From: Burkholderia sp. OK233
Lineage (GTDB): Bacteria > Pseudomonadota > Gammaproteobacteria > Burkholderiales > Burkholderiaceae
Direction: 5' to 3'
Assembly (NCBI RefSeq): GCF_900230185.1
Contig: NZ_OCSR01000001.1
Location: 4,402,001-4,466,000 of the forward strand
DNA: 64,000 nt
A program made the translations under genes and the position numbers. Below are positions 51,455 to 60,736 of this stretch, in pieces (within the stretch, counting starts at the first letter, position 1; every line of letters starts with the position of its first letter). Under the pieces are notes generated by a model. The model was given only the letters and a program-made list of their open reading frames with translations, was not told where the DNA came from and did not search any database.

Positions 51455-51597
51455 AGGTGATGAACAGCAAAGAACGCCATTATAGCGACAGATTCAGGGC
51501 TGTCAAGCGTTTCTCAAAAGTCGCTTAAACATCGCCTCAGCGAGGCTGCGTGCGGCTCACAGCGACTATTGACGGGCCGCTTGGCGCACAAGACGGG

Positions 51598-51606
51598 TGT
51601 TAGAAT
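51598..51606 (+). promoter_or_regulatory. Extended -10 promoter candidate for rnr
   Basis: TGT-TAGAAT is an extended -10 element about 150 bases before the rnr start. A TTGGCG stands 14 bases upstream as a poor -35. The rest of 51455-51758 holds nothing else that I can assign. Confidence 0.45.
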
Positions 51607-51758
51607 GCCTCGCAGTAGTTCGTTGGCACGGTGCACACGCCCGTCGGACTCAGACTTGAACGAGCCGGACCCGAGCAGTCATTCCAGTGCAATCGCAAGT
51701 GCAACTTAAGCGCAACCCAAGCGCCTCTTAAGCCCAGCCACATCGCCGACCGACGTCC

Positions 51759-54275
51759 ATGCAACGAGAAAAAATCATCGACAAGCCCTTGAGCAAATTC
51801 CCGTATCCGATCCCAAGCCGCGAAGAAATCCTGGGCGTCCTGCGCACGAGTGAAGCGCCGCTTGCCGCGAACGACATCGCCGAAGCCCTGTCGATCAAGC
51901 GCCAGGAGCGCGAAGGATTTTTCAAGCGCTTAGGCGCCATGGAGCGCGACGGCCAGATCCGGCTCGATCAGCGCAATCTCTATCAGTTGACCCATCCGTC
52001 GAACTTCGTCGCGGGCCGCGTGCAGGGCCATCGTGACGGCTACGGTTTTCTCATTCGCGACGACGGTCAGGACGATCTGTTCCTGCCCACCGGCGAAATG
52101 CAGAAGGTCATGCACAACGATCGCGTGCTCGCGCGCATTGTCGGCTATGACCGTCGTGGCAGGCCGGAAGGGCATGTCGTCGAAGTCACGGATCGCGCCA
52201 ACAAGCGCGTGATCGGCCGCCTGCTCAATGAGAACGGCGCTCTGATCGTCGCGCCCGAAGACAAGCGCATCGGCCACGACATTCTGATCCAGCAGAACAC
52301 CAAGAAGGCCAAGGTCGGTCAGGTGGTGGTGGTCGAGCTCACCGATTTCCCGAGCCGTCACTCGCAGCCGCTCGGCCGCGTGGTGGAAGTGCTCGGCGAC
52401 ATCGACGACCCCGGCATGGAAATCGAAATCGCGGTGCGCAAGTACGGCGTGCCGCACGAATTCAGCCAGTCCGCGCTCGACGAAGCCGCCAGGCTGCCGG
52501 ACGAAGTCCGGCCGGTCGACGCGCGTCATCGCATCGATCTGCGCGACGTGCCGCTCGTCACGATCGACGGTGAAGATGCCCGCGACTTCGACGACGCAGT
52601 CTATTGCGAGCCGGTTCAGGTCGGTCGCGGCGAAGGCTTCCGCCTGATCGTCGCGATTGCGGACGTCTCGCATTACGTGCATCCGAAGAGCGGGCTCGAC
52701 GCCGACGCGCTCGAGCGCAGCACCTCGGTGTACTTCCCGCGCCGCGTGATTCCGATGCTGCCGGAGAAGCTGTCGAACGGCTTGTGTTCGCTGAATCCGA
52801 ACGTCGACCGTTGCGTGCTGGTGTGCGACATGATCGTCACCGCGCGCGGCGAAGTGAAGGCGTATCAGTTCTATCCGGGCGTGATGCACTCGGCGGCGCG
52901 GTTGACCTACACGGAAGTGGCCGCGGTGCTGAAAAACACCAAGGGCCCGGAGGCCGCACGCCGCGCCGCCTTGCTGCCGCAACTGCAGAATCTGTATGGC
53001 GTCTACAAGTCGCTGTTCGCCGCACGCCAGAAACGCGGCGCGATCGACTTCGATACGACTGAGACGTACATCGTCTGCAATGCGCAGGGCAAGATCGAAC
53101 AGATCATTCCGCGCACCCGCAACGACGCACACAAGCTGATCGAGGAATGCATGCTGGCCGCGAACGTCTGCGCGGCCGACTTCCTCAAGCGCAACAAGCA
53201 CCCGGGTTTGTTCCGCGTGCACGCCGGGCCGACCGCCGAGAAGCTCGAGAATCTGCGCACCTTTCTGCGCGGCATGGGCCTCTCGCTCGCCGGCGGCGAC
53301 AAGCCGCACGCCAGTGATTACGCCGCGCTGATGGCGCAGATCCGCGAGCGGCCGGACGCGCAGATGTTGCAGACCATGCTGCTGCGCTCGATGCAACAGG
53401 CTGTCTACAGTCCGGACAACATCGGCCACTTCGGTCTCGCGTACGAGGCGTATGCGCACTTCACGAGCCCGATTCGCCGCTATCCCGACCTGCTCACGCA
53501 CCGCGCGATCTACGCGATTTTGCAAGGCCGCAAGTATCAGCCGGAGCCGCCGCACGGCGTCGAGTTGAATACGGCGCTCTCGCCGCGCGCCCGCGCGATG
53601 CAGCAGGCCGACGAGGAAAAGCACGGCGCCCGCAACCGCTCGAAAGACGTGGCGATCTGGGAAGAACTCGGTCTGCATTGCTCTGCGAACGAACGCCGCG
53701 CGGACGAGGCATCGCGCGACGTGGAAGCCTGGCTCAAGTGCTACTTCATGCGTGACAAGCTCGGTGAAGAGTACGGCGGCATGGTGAATGGCGTGACGTC
53801 GTTCGGCATTTTCGTGCAACTCGACTCGCTCTTTATCGAAGGCCTCGTGCACGTCACCGAACTGGGCTCGGATTACTTCCAGTACGACGAGATCAAGAAC
53901 GAGTTGCGCGGCGAGCGTACCGGTATTCGTTATCGCCTGTCGGACCGGGTGCGGGTGCAGGTGAGCCGCGTCGATCTCGATGCACGCAAGATCGACTTCC
54001 GCCTCGTGCGCGATACGCCGATCAAGCCGCCGGCGAGTCGTCCGGCTCTCGCCGACAAGGCATCCGGCGAAAGCGGCGGTGCGCGCGTGCGTTCATTGCC
54101 GCCGGTAGACGGCGGTGCAGGTGGCGCGGCAGCGCCCGGCGGCCGGCGCAAGAAGGCGGCGCCGGCGCAAACCGCGGCCGTCAAGGAAGCGCGCGCGGCA
54201 CGCGGCGCGGCGAAGAAGCATGGCGGCGCGCCGGCCAAGTCGGCATCGAAACCGCAGGCCCGCAAGAAGCGCTGA
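51759..54275 (+). CDS. rnr: Ribonuclease R
   Basis: An 838-aa 3'-5' exoribonuclease that degrades structured RNA. The order is an N-terminal helical/winged domain (residues about 15-80), cold-shock domains (GRVQGHRDGYGFLIRDDGQDDLF), the RNB catalytic domain with the metal-binding TIDGEDARDFDDAVY (about 267-281) and AYAHFTSPIRRYPDLLTHRAI, an S1 domain (GMVNGVTSFGIFVQLDSLFIEGLVHV, about 672-697), and a Lys/Arg/Ala-rich tail from about 750. Start ATG 51759 fits the family. It is followed by rlmB, the usual order in this group. Confidence 0.96.
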   Translation: MQREKIIDKPLSKFPYPIPSREEILGVLRTSEAPLAANDIAEALSIKRQEREGFFKRLGAMERDGQIRLDQRNLYQLTHPSNFVAGRVQGHRDGYGFLIRDDGQDDLFLPTGEMQKVMHNDRVLARIVGYDRRGRPEGHVVEVTDRANKRVIGRLLNENGALIVAPEDKRIGHDILIQQNTKKAKVGQVVVVELTDFPSRHSQPLGRVVEVLGDIDDPGMEIEIAVRKYGVPHEFSQSALDEAARLPDEVRPVDARHRIDLRDVPLVTIDGEDARDFDDAVYCEPVQVGRGEGFRLIVAIADVSHYVHPKSGLDADALERSTSVYFPRRVIPMLPEKLSNGLCSLNPNVDRCVLVCDMIVTARGEVKAYQFYPGVMHSAARLTYTEVAAVLKNTKGPEAARRAALLPQLQNLYGVYKSLFAARQKRGAIDFDTTETYIVCNAQGKIEQIIPRTRNDAHKLIEECMLAANVCAADFLKRNKHPGLFRVHAGPTAEKLENLRTFLRGMGLSLAGGDKPHASDYAALMAQIRERPDAQMLQTMLLRSMQQAVYSPDNIGHFGLAYEAYAHFTSPIRRYPDLLTHRAIYAILQGRKYQPEPPHGVELNTALSPRARAMQQADEEKHGARNRSKDVAIWEELGLHCSANERRADEASRDVEAWLKCYFMRDKLGEEYGGMVNGVTSFGIFVQLDSLFIEGLVHVTELGSDYFQYDEIKNELRGERTGIRYRLSDRVRVQVSRVDLDARKIDFRLVRDTPIKPPASRPALADKASGESGGARVRSLPPVDGGAGGAAAPGGRRKKAAPAQTAAVKEARAARGAAKKHGGAPAKSASKPQARKKR

Positions 54276-54458
54276 AGTCGTATGACGGCTTGAACCGCGC
54301 GCATCGGGTACGTTGAAACGTACCGGTTGCGCGCGGTCTTCGTTTCATCGCAATCAAGTCAGGTAGCGAGACAAGCTACTCAGGCAACACAGTAAGCAGG
54401 CTCGTATTCATCACAGCAGCGCGCGTTCAAGGCGTGCTCAATCAAAGGTTTTTCAGTC

Positions 54459-55202
54459 ATGTCACGTCTCAAGGTTCTATACGGTTTCCACGCAGTGACC
54501 GCGCGTATGCGGCACGATGCGTCGACGGTCGAAGAGGTTTATTACGACGCCACGCGTAAAGACCGTCGCATGACCGAGTTCCTGCACACGGCGAAAGAAG
54601 CCGGCGTGCGTTTGATCGCCGCCGACGAAACGCGTCTGTGGGGTCTCGCGCATACCGAGCGTCACCAGGGCGTGGTCGCGCGTGCGAGCGACATGCCGCT
54701 CGCGCAGAATCTGGCTGAACTGCTCGACGGCATCAATGGTTCGCCGCTGATTCTGGTGCTGGACGGCGTGACCGATCCGCACAATCTCGGCGCCTGCCTG
54801 CGCGTGGCCGATGCGGCCGGCGCGCACGCGGTGATCGTGCCGCGCGATCGCGCGGTGGGGTTGAACGCGACGGCTGCGAAGGTGGCGAGCGGCGCAGCCG
54901 ACACCGTCCCGTACATCACCGTCACGAATCTGGCGCGCGCGCTGCGTGAGTTGAAGGACGCGGGCGTGTGGGTTGTCGGTACCGCCGGCGAGGCCACCAA
55001 GAGCCTCTATGAGACCGAACTCGACGGTCCGGTCGCACTGGTGATGGGTGCCGAAGGCGAGGGCATGCGCCGCCTCACGCGCGACACCTGCGACGTGGTC
55101 ATGCAGATTCCGATGGCGGGTACGGTCGAGAGCCTGAATGTGTCCGTGGCGAGCGGCGTGTGTCTGTTTGAAGCCGTGCGTCAGCGCTCGGTGAAGAAGT
55201 AG
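54459..55202 (+). CDS. rlmB: 23S rRNA (guanosine-2251-2'-O)-methyltransferase
   Basis: A 247-aa SpoU/TrmH-family 2'-O-methyltransferase. The N-terminal L30-like substrate domain is LYGFHAVTARMRHDASTVEEVYYD. The SPOUT trefoil-knot motifs are LVLDGVTDPHNLGACLRVADAAGAHAV, LVMGAEGEGMRRLTRDTCD and IPMAGTVESLNVSVASGV. It modifies G2251 in the peptidyl transferase loop of 23S rRNA. It lies 183 bases after rnr, likely the same transcript, and converges with the glycosyltransferase gene at 55224. Confidence 0.96.
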   Translation: MSRLKVLYGFHAVTARMRHDASTVEEVYYDATRKDRRMTEFLHTAKEAGVRLIAADETRLWGLAHTERHQGVVARASDMPLAQNLAELLDGINGSPLILVLDGVTDPHNLGACLRVADAAGAHAVIVPRDRAVGLNATAAKVASGAADTVPYITVTNLARALRELKDAGVWVVGTAGEATKSLYETELDGPVALVMGAEGEGMRRLTRDTCDVVMQIPMAGTVESLNVSVASGVCLFEAVRQRSVKK

Positions 55203-55223
55203 GGCGCTGAATTCCTTGACCCG

Positions 55224-56459
55224 TCAGCGCGCCGTGTGGGCGATCGCGAGCGTCATCTGCTTCAGATAGCCGTCGAGCGAGAAGTCGCGCTGCGCATCGG
55301 TGAACGCCTGGTCGGCGAGGCGCTGGGCAAACTCCGGCGCGGCGCGGAGCGTTTCAACCGCATCGACGAAGCCCTGCACGTCGCCGGGTTTCACGAGCCA
55401 GCCATTCTTGCGATGCCGCAGGATTTCGGTGACGCCGCCCGCTGATGCCGCGACCACGGGCCTCGCGGCCGCCATGCCTTCGATGATCACGCGCCCGAAC
55501 GGTTCGGGTTCCGTCGACGTATGCAGGATCACATCCATCGCTTTCATCCACGTCGGCATATCGTCACGGAAGCCGGCGAAATGGACGCGGTCCTCTATGC
55601 CGAGCTGCTCGGCCTGGCGATGCAGACTCTGCGCATAGGCGTCTTCACCGAATAGCGCGGCGCCGACGAGCACAAGGTGTACGTCCGGCATGCGTGCTAG
55701 CGCGGCGAGTGCAATGTGCTGTCCTTTCCACGGCGCGAGACGCCCAAACAACCCGGCGAGCCAGGCCTTCTCCGGGAGACCGAGGCGACGGCGCAGCATG
55801 GCCATGTCGCTGGCGTCGATTTGACTGAATTCACTGGCATCGATGCCGTTGTGGACGACCGGCACCGCGTCGGCGGAGAGGCCGGTGAGCGCGATCAGCG
55901 AATTCGCCGACGCCCGTGAATTGGCGACCACATGATCGACTGCATGCCGCACGAGCCACTTCACAATAAACAGTTGCACGTGCCCGAAGTGTTCGCGCGA
56001 CATGATGTCGTGCAAATGCCAGATCACGCGTTTGCGATGCAGCGGTTTGCCGAGCGCGCCGAGCACGAGGGCCTTCTGCGTGTTGAGAAACAGCACGTCG
56101 AATTGCTTGGCCTGCTCGGCGATCGCGCGCACCTGCCGCCAGATTCCTGGCAGGGCGCGCAGCCAGTTGAGCTGCATCGCGTCGCGGTTGATACCCGAGA
56201 CGCGCGCCTCGTTGATCACCTGCACGCGTACGCCCAACGCTTCGAGCCGTCCGCGAAACGGGCCTTCGGAAAGCAGCACGACCTTGCCGCGCGCGGTACA
56301 TGCGGATGCGAGCGGTAGCAACGAAAATTCGGCGCCGCCGAGCTGACCGCTCTGGTCGACGAACAACACCGAGGGCGCTTCCGGGATTTCCTGCGTGGCT
56401 GTCTCCGTTTGCACCGGTTGGGCGAGCGGAAAGTGGCTGGTGAGTTCGGGTGCGTTCAT
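55224..56459 (-). CDS. Glycosyltransferase, GT4-like, copy A
   Basis: A 411-aa retaining-type glycosyltransferase with a GT-B fold. The N-domain shows SVLFVDQSGQLGGAEFSLLPLA, and the C-domain VVHNGIDASEF, GLFGRLAPWKGQHIALAALARM, LVLVGAALFGEDAYAQSLH and the donor-site TEPEPFGRVIIEGMAAARPVVAASAGGVTEIL. ATG 56459 (MNAPELTSHFPLAQP) is chosen by analogy with the start of its paralogue; TTG 56504 is an alternative and neither has a strong ribosome site. It is a close paralogue of the gene at 57528, also sharing the upstream region. Likely roles are in envelope or exopolysaccharide synthesis. Confidence 0.85.
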   Translation of the reverse strand: MNAPELTSHFPLAQPVQTETATQEIPEAPSVLFVDQSGQLGGAEFSLLPLASACTARGKVVLLSEGPFRGRLEALGVRVQVINEARVSGINRDAMQLNWLRALPGIWRQVRAIAEQAKQFDVLFLNTQKALVLGALGKPLHRKRVIWHLHDIMSREHFGHVQLFIVKWLVRHAVDHVVANSRASANSLIALTGLSADAVPVVHNGIDASEFSQIDASDMAMLRRRLGLPEKAWLAGLFGRLAPWKGQHIALAALARMPDVHLVLVGAALFGEDAYAQSLHRQAEQLGIEDRVHFAGFRDDMPTWMKAMDVILHTSTEPEPFGRVIIEGMAAARPVVAASAGGVTEILRHRKNGWLVKPGDVQGFVDAVETLRAAPEFAQRLADQAFTDAQRDFSLDGYLKQMTLAIAHTAR

Positions 56460-56523
56460 CGTTGGGCGTGTAGGATAGCGAAATGAGTTGATTTGGACGG
56501 TCAACTAGGCGTGACCTGTGTGG

Positions 56524-56640
56524 CCTCATTATTCGCGGACTGTCACATGTTCAGTGTGGCCGTGCGTACGCACTGTGACTGACATGACCCTTACACTGGC
56601 TTGCTGGCTGTGGGCCATTTGATAGGTTCCGGGGTCATGA
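56524..56640. repeat. Duplicated divergent promoter with relic of a glycosyltransferase start (copy A)
   Basis: CCTCATTATTCGCGGACTGTC at 56524-56544 recurs at 58877-58897, and the similarity continues through CTTACACT, GGCCAT and ATAGG-N8-TC-ATG. In copy B this ATG (58994) is the intact GT4 start; here ATG 56638 opens only AACGTCGG and then similarity stops. The block therefore appears to be the divergent promoter copied with the adjacent glycosyltransferase. It may now serve rpiA. Confidence 0.7.
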
Positions 56641-56754
56641 ACGTCGGCCGCTCAACGGGAACACGGCGGTTTTTTCAGCGAATCCGCCCGATAAATCCAG
56701 TCTGGCGACGCCACTCCGGTAAACTTGTCGTTTTTACTGCAACCCGCATTCGCT

Positions 56755-57450
56755 ATGACCCAAGACGAACTCAAGCAACTGGTCGGCCAGGCCGCCGCCG
56801 ACTACGTGAACGCCAACGTGCCTGAAGGCGCGGTGATCGGTGTCGGCACCGGCTCCACGGCGAACTGTTTTATCGACGCACTGGCCGCCAGCAAGACCCG
56901 CTATCGCGGCGCCGTGTCGAGCTCGCTCGCCACCACCGCGCGTTTGCAATCGCACGGTTTCAAGGTATTCGACCTGAACGAAATCGATTCGCTGCCGGTG
57001 TATGTGGACGGCGCCGACGAGATCGACCACAGCGGCGCGATGATCAAGGGCGGCGGCGGCGCGCTGACGCGCGAGAAAATCGTCGCGTCGGTGTCGGATG
57101 TATTCGTCTGCATCGCCGATGCGAGCAAGCTGGTCGACACGCTCGGCAACTTCCCGCTGCCGATTGAAGTCGTGCCGATGGCGCGTACCGCGATCGGCCG
57201 CCGCGTGACGGCGCTCGGCGGCGTGCCGGTGGTGCGCGTGACCAAGGAAGGTGTGCCGTTCATTACCGATAACGGCAACGAGATCCTCGACGTCAAGGGT
57301 CTGCGCATCAGCGACCCGTGCACGCTCGAAATGCACATCAATGCATGGCCGGGCGTGGTGACGGTGGGTCTGTTCGCGGGCCGCGGCGCGAATCTGTGCA
57401 TGCTCGGCACGGATACGGGCGTCGAGACGATCGAATACAGCAAGAGCTGA
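56755..57450 (+). CDS. rpiA: Ribose-5-phosphate isomerase A
   Basis: A 231-aa enzyme interconverting ribose 5-phosphate and ribulose 5-phosphate in the pentose phosphate pathway. Motifs are GVGTGSTANCFIDAL (phosphate loop), SSLATTARLQSHGF, YVDGADEIDHSGAMIKGGGGALTREKI (catalytic Asp/Glu/Lys) and TDNGNEILDVKGLRI. ATG 56755 fits the family length; an in-frame ATG at 56725 only adds 10 residues. It lies between two paralogous glycosyltransferases read in the opposite direction. Confidence 0.96.
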   Translation: MTQDELKQLVGQAAADYVNANVPEGAVIGVGTGSTANCFIDALAASKTRYRGAVSSSLATTARLQSHGFKVFDLNEIDSLPVYVDGADEIDHSGAMIKGGGGALTREKIVASVSDVFVCIADASKLVDTLGNFPLPIEVVPMARTAIGRRVTALGGVPVVRVTKEGVPFITDNGNEILDVKGLRISDPCTLEMHINAWPGVVTVGLFAGRGANLCMLGTDTGVETIEYSKS

Positions 57451-57527
57451 TCACCGCCCTGAAGTAGCCGGACGCGAACCTGCTTTAGCGGGCTCGCTCT
57501 GCTGCATTGGATAGGTGTCAACCAGCA

Positions 57528-58817
57528 TCAGCGCGCGGCGTGCCTGATCGCCTGCATCATCCGCTGCAAATACTGATCCACTGAAAACTCGGTTTGCGCG
57601 TCGGCAAGCGCCTGATCCGCGAGGCGCTGCGCCATGGCCGGATCGGCGCGCAATGCGCTGATCGCATCGGCCAGCGCGGCCACGTCCCCCGGTTTCACCA
57701 GCCAGCCATTGCGCTGATGCCGCACGATCTCGGTCACGCCGCCCGCGGCCGCTGCGATCACCGGGCGCGCAGCCGCCATGCCTTCGACGATCACACGTCC
57801 GAACGGCTCTGGCTCGGTCGAAGTATGCAAGATCGCATCCATCGCTTTCATCCACGCGGGCACGTCGTCCTGAAAGCCCGCGAAATGCACGCGATCCGCG
57901 ACGCCCAGTACCTCGGCCTGCTCATGCAGGCGTTGCGCGTACGCTTCCTCGCCGAATAGCGGTGCACCGACCAGCACCAGGTGCCCGCCGGGCAGCCGCG
58001 CCATTGCCTCGAGCGCAATGTGCTGACCTTTCCACGGCGCGAGACGGCCGAACAGACCAGCAAGCCACGTATGCTCGGGCAAACCCAGTCGCCGACGCAG
58101 CGCGGCCATGTCGCTGCTGTCGATGCGTTTGAACGCGTCGGCGTCGATCCCGTTGTAGATGACCGGCACCGAGTCGGCCGCGATACCAGTCAGCGCGATC
58201 AGTGAGCGCTTCGAAGCCTGTGAATTCGCAACCACGTGGTCAACCGCGAGGCGTACCAGCCACTTGATGACGCATAACTGCACGGGTCCGAAATGCTCGC
58301 GCGTGAGGATGTCGTGCTGATTCCAGATCACCGGCTTGCGATGCAGCGGTTTGCCGAGCGCGCCGAGCACGAGCGCTTTTTGTGTGTTGAGAAACAGTAC
58401 GTCGAAGGTTCGCGTGCGCGCCGCGATTGCGCGGACCTGGCGCAGGATGCCGGGCACAACGCGCAGACAGTTCAACCCGGACGCTTGCCGGGCGATGCCC
58501 GATACGCGTACGTCGTTCAGCACCTGCACGCGTGCGCCGAGCGCTTCGAGGCGCGCGCGAAATGGGCCGTCGGAGAGCAGCACGACTTCGCTGCGCGTGG
58601 TGCAACTGCTGGTCAGTTGCAGGAGCGCGAATTCAGCGCCGCCGAGTTGGCCGCTCTGGTCGACGAATAGCACACTCGGCATGGTCGGCGAGAGCGTTGC
58701 CGAGGCTGCCGCCGATGCCGATGCCGATGACGCGGGCGCGGCAGATGGATCGATCAGGGCCGGCTGAGCCAGCGGCAAGGAATGGGCGAGAGGCGTAGCG
58801 TCGATCGTCGGGCGCAT
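57528..58817 (-). CDS. Glycosyltransferase, GT4-like, copy B
   Basis: A 429-aa GT-B glycosyltransferase, paralogue of the gene at 55224, with the same blocks in the same order: SVLFVDQSGQLGGAEFALLQL, LFLNTQKALVLGALGKPLHRK, VIYNGIDADAF, GLFGRLAPWKGQHIALEAMARL and TEPEPFGRVIVEGMAAARPVI. It differs mainly in a Ser/Ala-rich insertion near residue 30 (PSAAPASSASASAAASATL). ATG 58817 (MRPTIDATPLAHSLPLAQP) was chosen by alignment with copy A; the open frame runs further upstream. It is divergent from the GT4 gene at 58994. Confidence 0.85.
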   Translation of the reverse strand: MRPTIDATPLAHSLPLAQPALIDPSAAPASSASASAAASATLSPTMPSVLFVDQSGQLGGAEFALLQLTSSCTTRSEVVLLSDGPFRARLEALGARVQVLNDVRVSGIARQASGLNCLRVVPGILRQVRAIAARTRTFDVLFLNTQKALVLGALGKPLHRKPVIWNQHDILTREHFGPVQLCVIKWLVRLAVDHVVANSQASKRSLIALTGIAADSVPVIYNGIDADAFKRIDSSDMAALRRRLGLPEHTWLAGLFGRLAPWKGQHIALEAMARLPGGHLVLVGAPLFGEEAYAQRLHEQAEVLGVADRVHFAGFQDDVPAWMKAMDAILHTSTEPEPFGRVIVEGMAAARPVIAAAAGGVTEIVRHQRNGWLVKPGDVAALADAISALRADPAMAQRLADQALADAQTEFSVDQYLQRMMQAIRHAAR

Positions 58818-58876
58818 AAAGTGCAAAGTCGGGCGAAGTGATCGGACTCGCCGTTCGCAAGAGGCGAATAGCGAGT

Positions 58877-58996
58877 CCTCATTATTCGCGGACTGTCGCG
58901 CGTCGAATGTGGGCATACGCACGCACGGCAAATGATGCGGCACTTACACTCGTTGCTATGGCCATGGGCAGTTAATCAATAGGCGGGGAGATCATG
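58877..58996. repeat. Divergent promoter block shared with copy A (copy B)
   Basis: This block lies between copy B and the intact GT4 gene and is similar to 56524-56640, including the 21-base identity at its left end and the ATAGG-N8-TC-ATG end that forms the GT4 start codon. It is the likely source of the duplicated block. Confidence 0.7.
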
Positions 58997-60211
58997 AAAG
59001 TGGCGATCGTGCACGACTGGCTCGTCGCACCTGGCGGCGCCGAGAAGGTGCTCGAACAGATCATCGAGTGCTTTCCCGATGCCGATCTCTTCAGCCTCGT
59101 CGATTTCCTCGAAGACCGCAGGCCGGTAGGCGGCAAACCTGTCACCACCTCGTTCATCCAGGGCCTGCCGTTTGCGCGGCGCCGTTATCGCGCGTATCTG
59201 CCGTTGATGCCGCTCGCGATCGAGCAGTTCGACCTCTCGGGTTACGACCTCATCATCACGAGTTCTTATGCGGTCGCCAAGGGTGTGCTGGTCGGCCCCG
59301 ATCAGACGCACGTAAGCTACGTGCATTCGCCGATGCGCTACGCGTGGGATCTGCAACACCAGTATTTGCGCGAAGCGAATCTGACGCGCGGGCCGAAGTC
59401 ATGGCTCGTGCGTGCGTTGCTTCATTATCTGCGCGGCTGGGATTCGCACTCGGCGAACAGCGTCGATCGTCTGATCGCGAATTCGCAATTCGTCGCGCGG
59501 CGCGTGATGAAAACTTACCGGCGCGATGCCGCAGTGATTCCACCGCCCGTCGACGTGCACGAGTTCGAACTGTGCACGCATAAGGAAGACTTCTATCTGA
59601 CCGCCTCGCGGATGGTGCCTTACAAGCGCATTGATCTGATCGTCGAAACCTTCAACGCGACGCCGCACCGCAAGCTGATTGTGATCGGCGACGGGCCGCA
59701 GATGGCGGCGATTCGCGCCAAGGCCGGACCGAACGTGACAATCCTCGGCTATCAGCCGTTCAAGGTTCTCAAGGATCATCTGCAACGCGCGCGCGCCTTC
59801 GTGTTCGCCGCCGAAGAAGACTTCGGCATCGTCGCGCTCGAAGCACAGGCGTGCGGCACGCCGGTCATTGCGTTCGGCAAGGGCGGGGCGCTCGAAACGG
59901 TGGTGCCGATCGGCGAGCCACGTCCTACCGGCGTGTATTTCGCACGCCAAACGGTCGTGTCGATGCTCGACGCGATCGACCGCTTCGAACGACAGCATGA
60001 CCAGATCACCCCGGCGGCATGCCGCGCGAATGCCGAACGTTTTTCCGCGGCGATTTTCCGGCGCGCCTTCATGGCCGAAGTAACGCGCACGATCGCGGCA
60101 TCGAGCTGGCGTCTGCGGGTCGCGGCAGCAGAGCGCGTCGAACCCGATCTGGCCGCCGAGAATCTCGCCTGGCCCGGCGAACGCGCGCAAGGAAGCAGTT
60201 GGGGTCGCTGA
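58994..60211 (+). CDS. Glycosyltransferase family 4 protein (WbaZ/mannosyltransferase-like)
   Basis: A 405-aa GT-B enzyme. It begins MKVAIVHDWLVAPGGAEKVLEQI; the acceptor domain includes LIITSSYAVAKGVLVGPDQTHVSYVHSPMRYAWDLQHQYL, typical of the WbaZ/mannosyltransferase-like branch. The donor domain has FYLTASRMVPYKRIDLIVETFN, LIVIGDGPQMAAI and FAAEEDFGIVALEAQACGTPVIAF (the E-X7-E signature). GGCGGGGAGATC precedes ATG 58994. Probably acts in assembly of the exopolysaccharide whose export genes follow at 61248-64000. No transmembrane segment is seen. Confidence 0.9.
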   Translation: MKVAIVHDWLVAPGGAEKVLEQIIECFPDADLFSLVDFLEDRRPVGGKPVTTSFIQGLPFARRRYRAYLPLMPLAIEQFDLSGYDLIITSSYAVAKGVLVGPDQTHVSYVHSPMRYAWDLQHQYLREANLTRGPKSWLVRALLHYLRGWDSHSANSVDRLIANSQFVARRVMKTYRRDAAVIPPPVDVHEFELCTHKEDFYLTASRMVPYKRIDLIVETFNATPHRKLIVIGDGPQMAAIRAKAGPNVTILGYQPFKVLKDHLQRARAFVFAAEEDFGIVALEAQACGTPVIAFGKGGALETVVPIGEPRPTGVYFARQTVVSMLDAIDRFERQHDQITPAACRANAERFSAAIFRRAFMAEVTRTIAASSWRLRVAAAERVEPDLAAENLAWPGERAQGSSWGR

Positions 60212-60258
60212 GGCGGGCGCGCTCGCGTGCAGCTCATGAAGCGCGACAGATTATCTCT

Positions 60259-60295
60259 TTATTCGCATATTGCGAAGTTCTCGATATGCGAATAA
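60259..60295. promoter_or_regulatory. Operator palindrome upstream of the HigBA genes
   Basis: TTATTCGCATAT (60259-60270) and ATATGCGAATAA (60284-60295) are exact complements around 13 bases, in AT-rich sequence about 140 bases before the higB start. A long perfect dyad just upstream of a toxin-antitoxin operon is the normal site of autorepression by HigA. The remainder of the gap to 60436 has no other feature. Confidence 0.65.
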
Positions 60296-60436
60296 AATGA
60301 TTTTGTCGTGCCGCAGTAAGCCATAGCTGGCTGTTCGACCTATGCCGTCTGGCTGACTATCGGTGTCGATCCCGTCCCTTTAGCCTCGCAGGTAGAGCGT
60401 GCTTGTTCAGTGCGCGTGTACATGCGAGGAAGTACG

Positions 60437-60736
60437 ATGCGGGTCATTTCAAAGAAGGCGTTGCTGGACTTTATAAAGAGACATCCGGAGGCGCGCAGTG
60501 CGTTGTTGACGTGGTACTCACTGGCGCAGGCTTGCCTCGCGTATGGCTATAACGACCTGAAGCAGACGTTCGCGGGCGTGGACTACGTGCCGCCGCAATA
60601 CACTGTTTTCAATGTAGGCGGCAACCGGTTCAGGATCATCGCGGCGATTCACTACAACAGGCAGTCGTTGTTCGTTCGTCACGTATTGACGCATACGGAG
60701 TACGACCTTTGGACGAGGAAGAATCTAAACTCATGA
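60437..60736 (+). CDS. higB: HigB-type mRNA interferase toxin
   Basis: A 99-aa toxin of the HigB_toxin (type II, RelE-superfamily) family: MRVISKKALLDFIKRHPEARSALLTWYSLAQ, LKQTFAGVDYVPPQYTVFNVGGNRFRIIAAIHYNRQSLFVRHVLTHTEYD. The VFNVGGNRFR and THTEYD blocks are diagnostic. It cleaves mRNA on the ribosome when free of HigA. ATG 60437 after GAGGAAGTACG was preferred to an in-frame ATG at 60410. Its stop overlaps the antitoxin start (ATGA). Here the toxin gene precedes the antitoxin, as is typical for hig. Confidence 0.9.
   Translation: MRVISKKALLDFIKRHPEARSALLTWYSLAQACLAYGYNDLKQTFAGVDYVPPQYTVFNVGGNRFRIIAAIHYNRQSLFVRHVLTHTEYDLWTRKNLNS

Noticed and set aside
60381..60400. tRNA D-arm-like string (TAGCCTCGCAGGTAGAGC) upstream of higB
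   Set aside because: No matching acceptor, anticodon or T-arm could be found around it, so it is regarded as chance.
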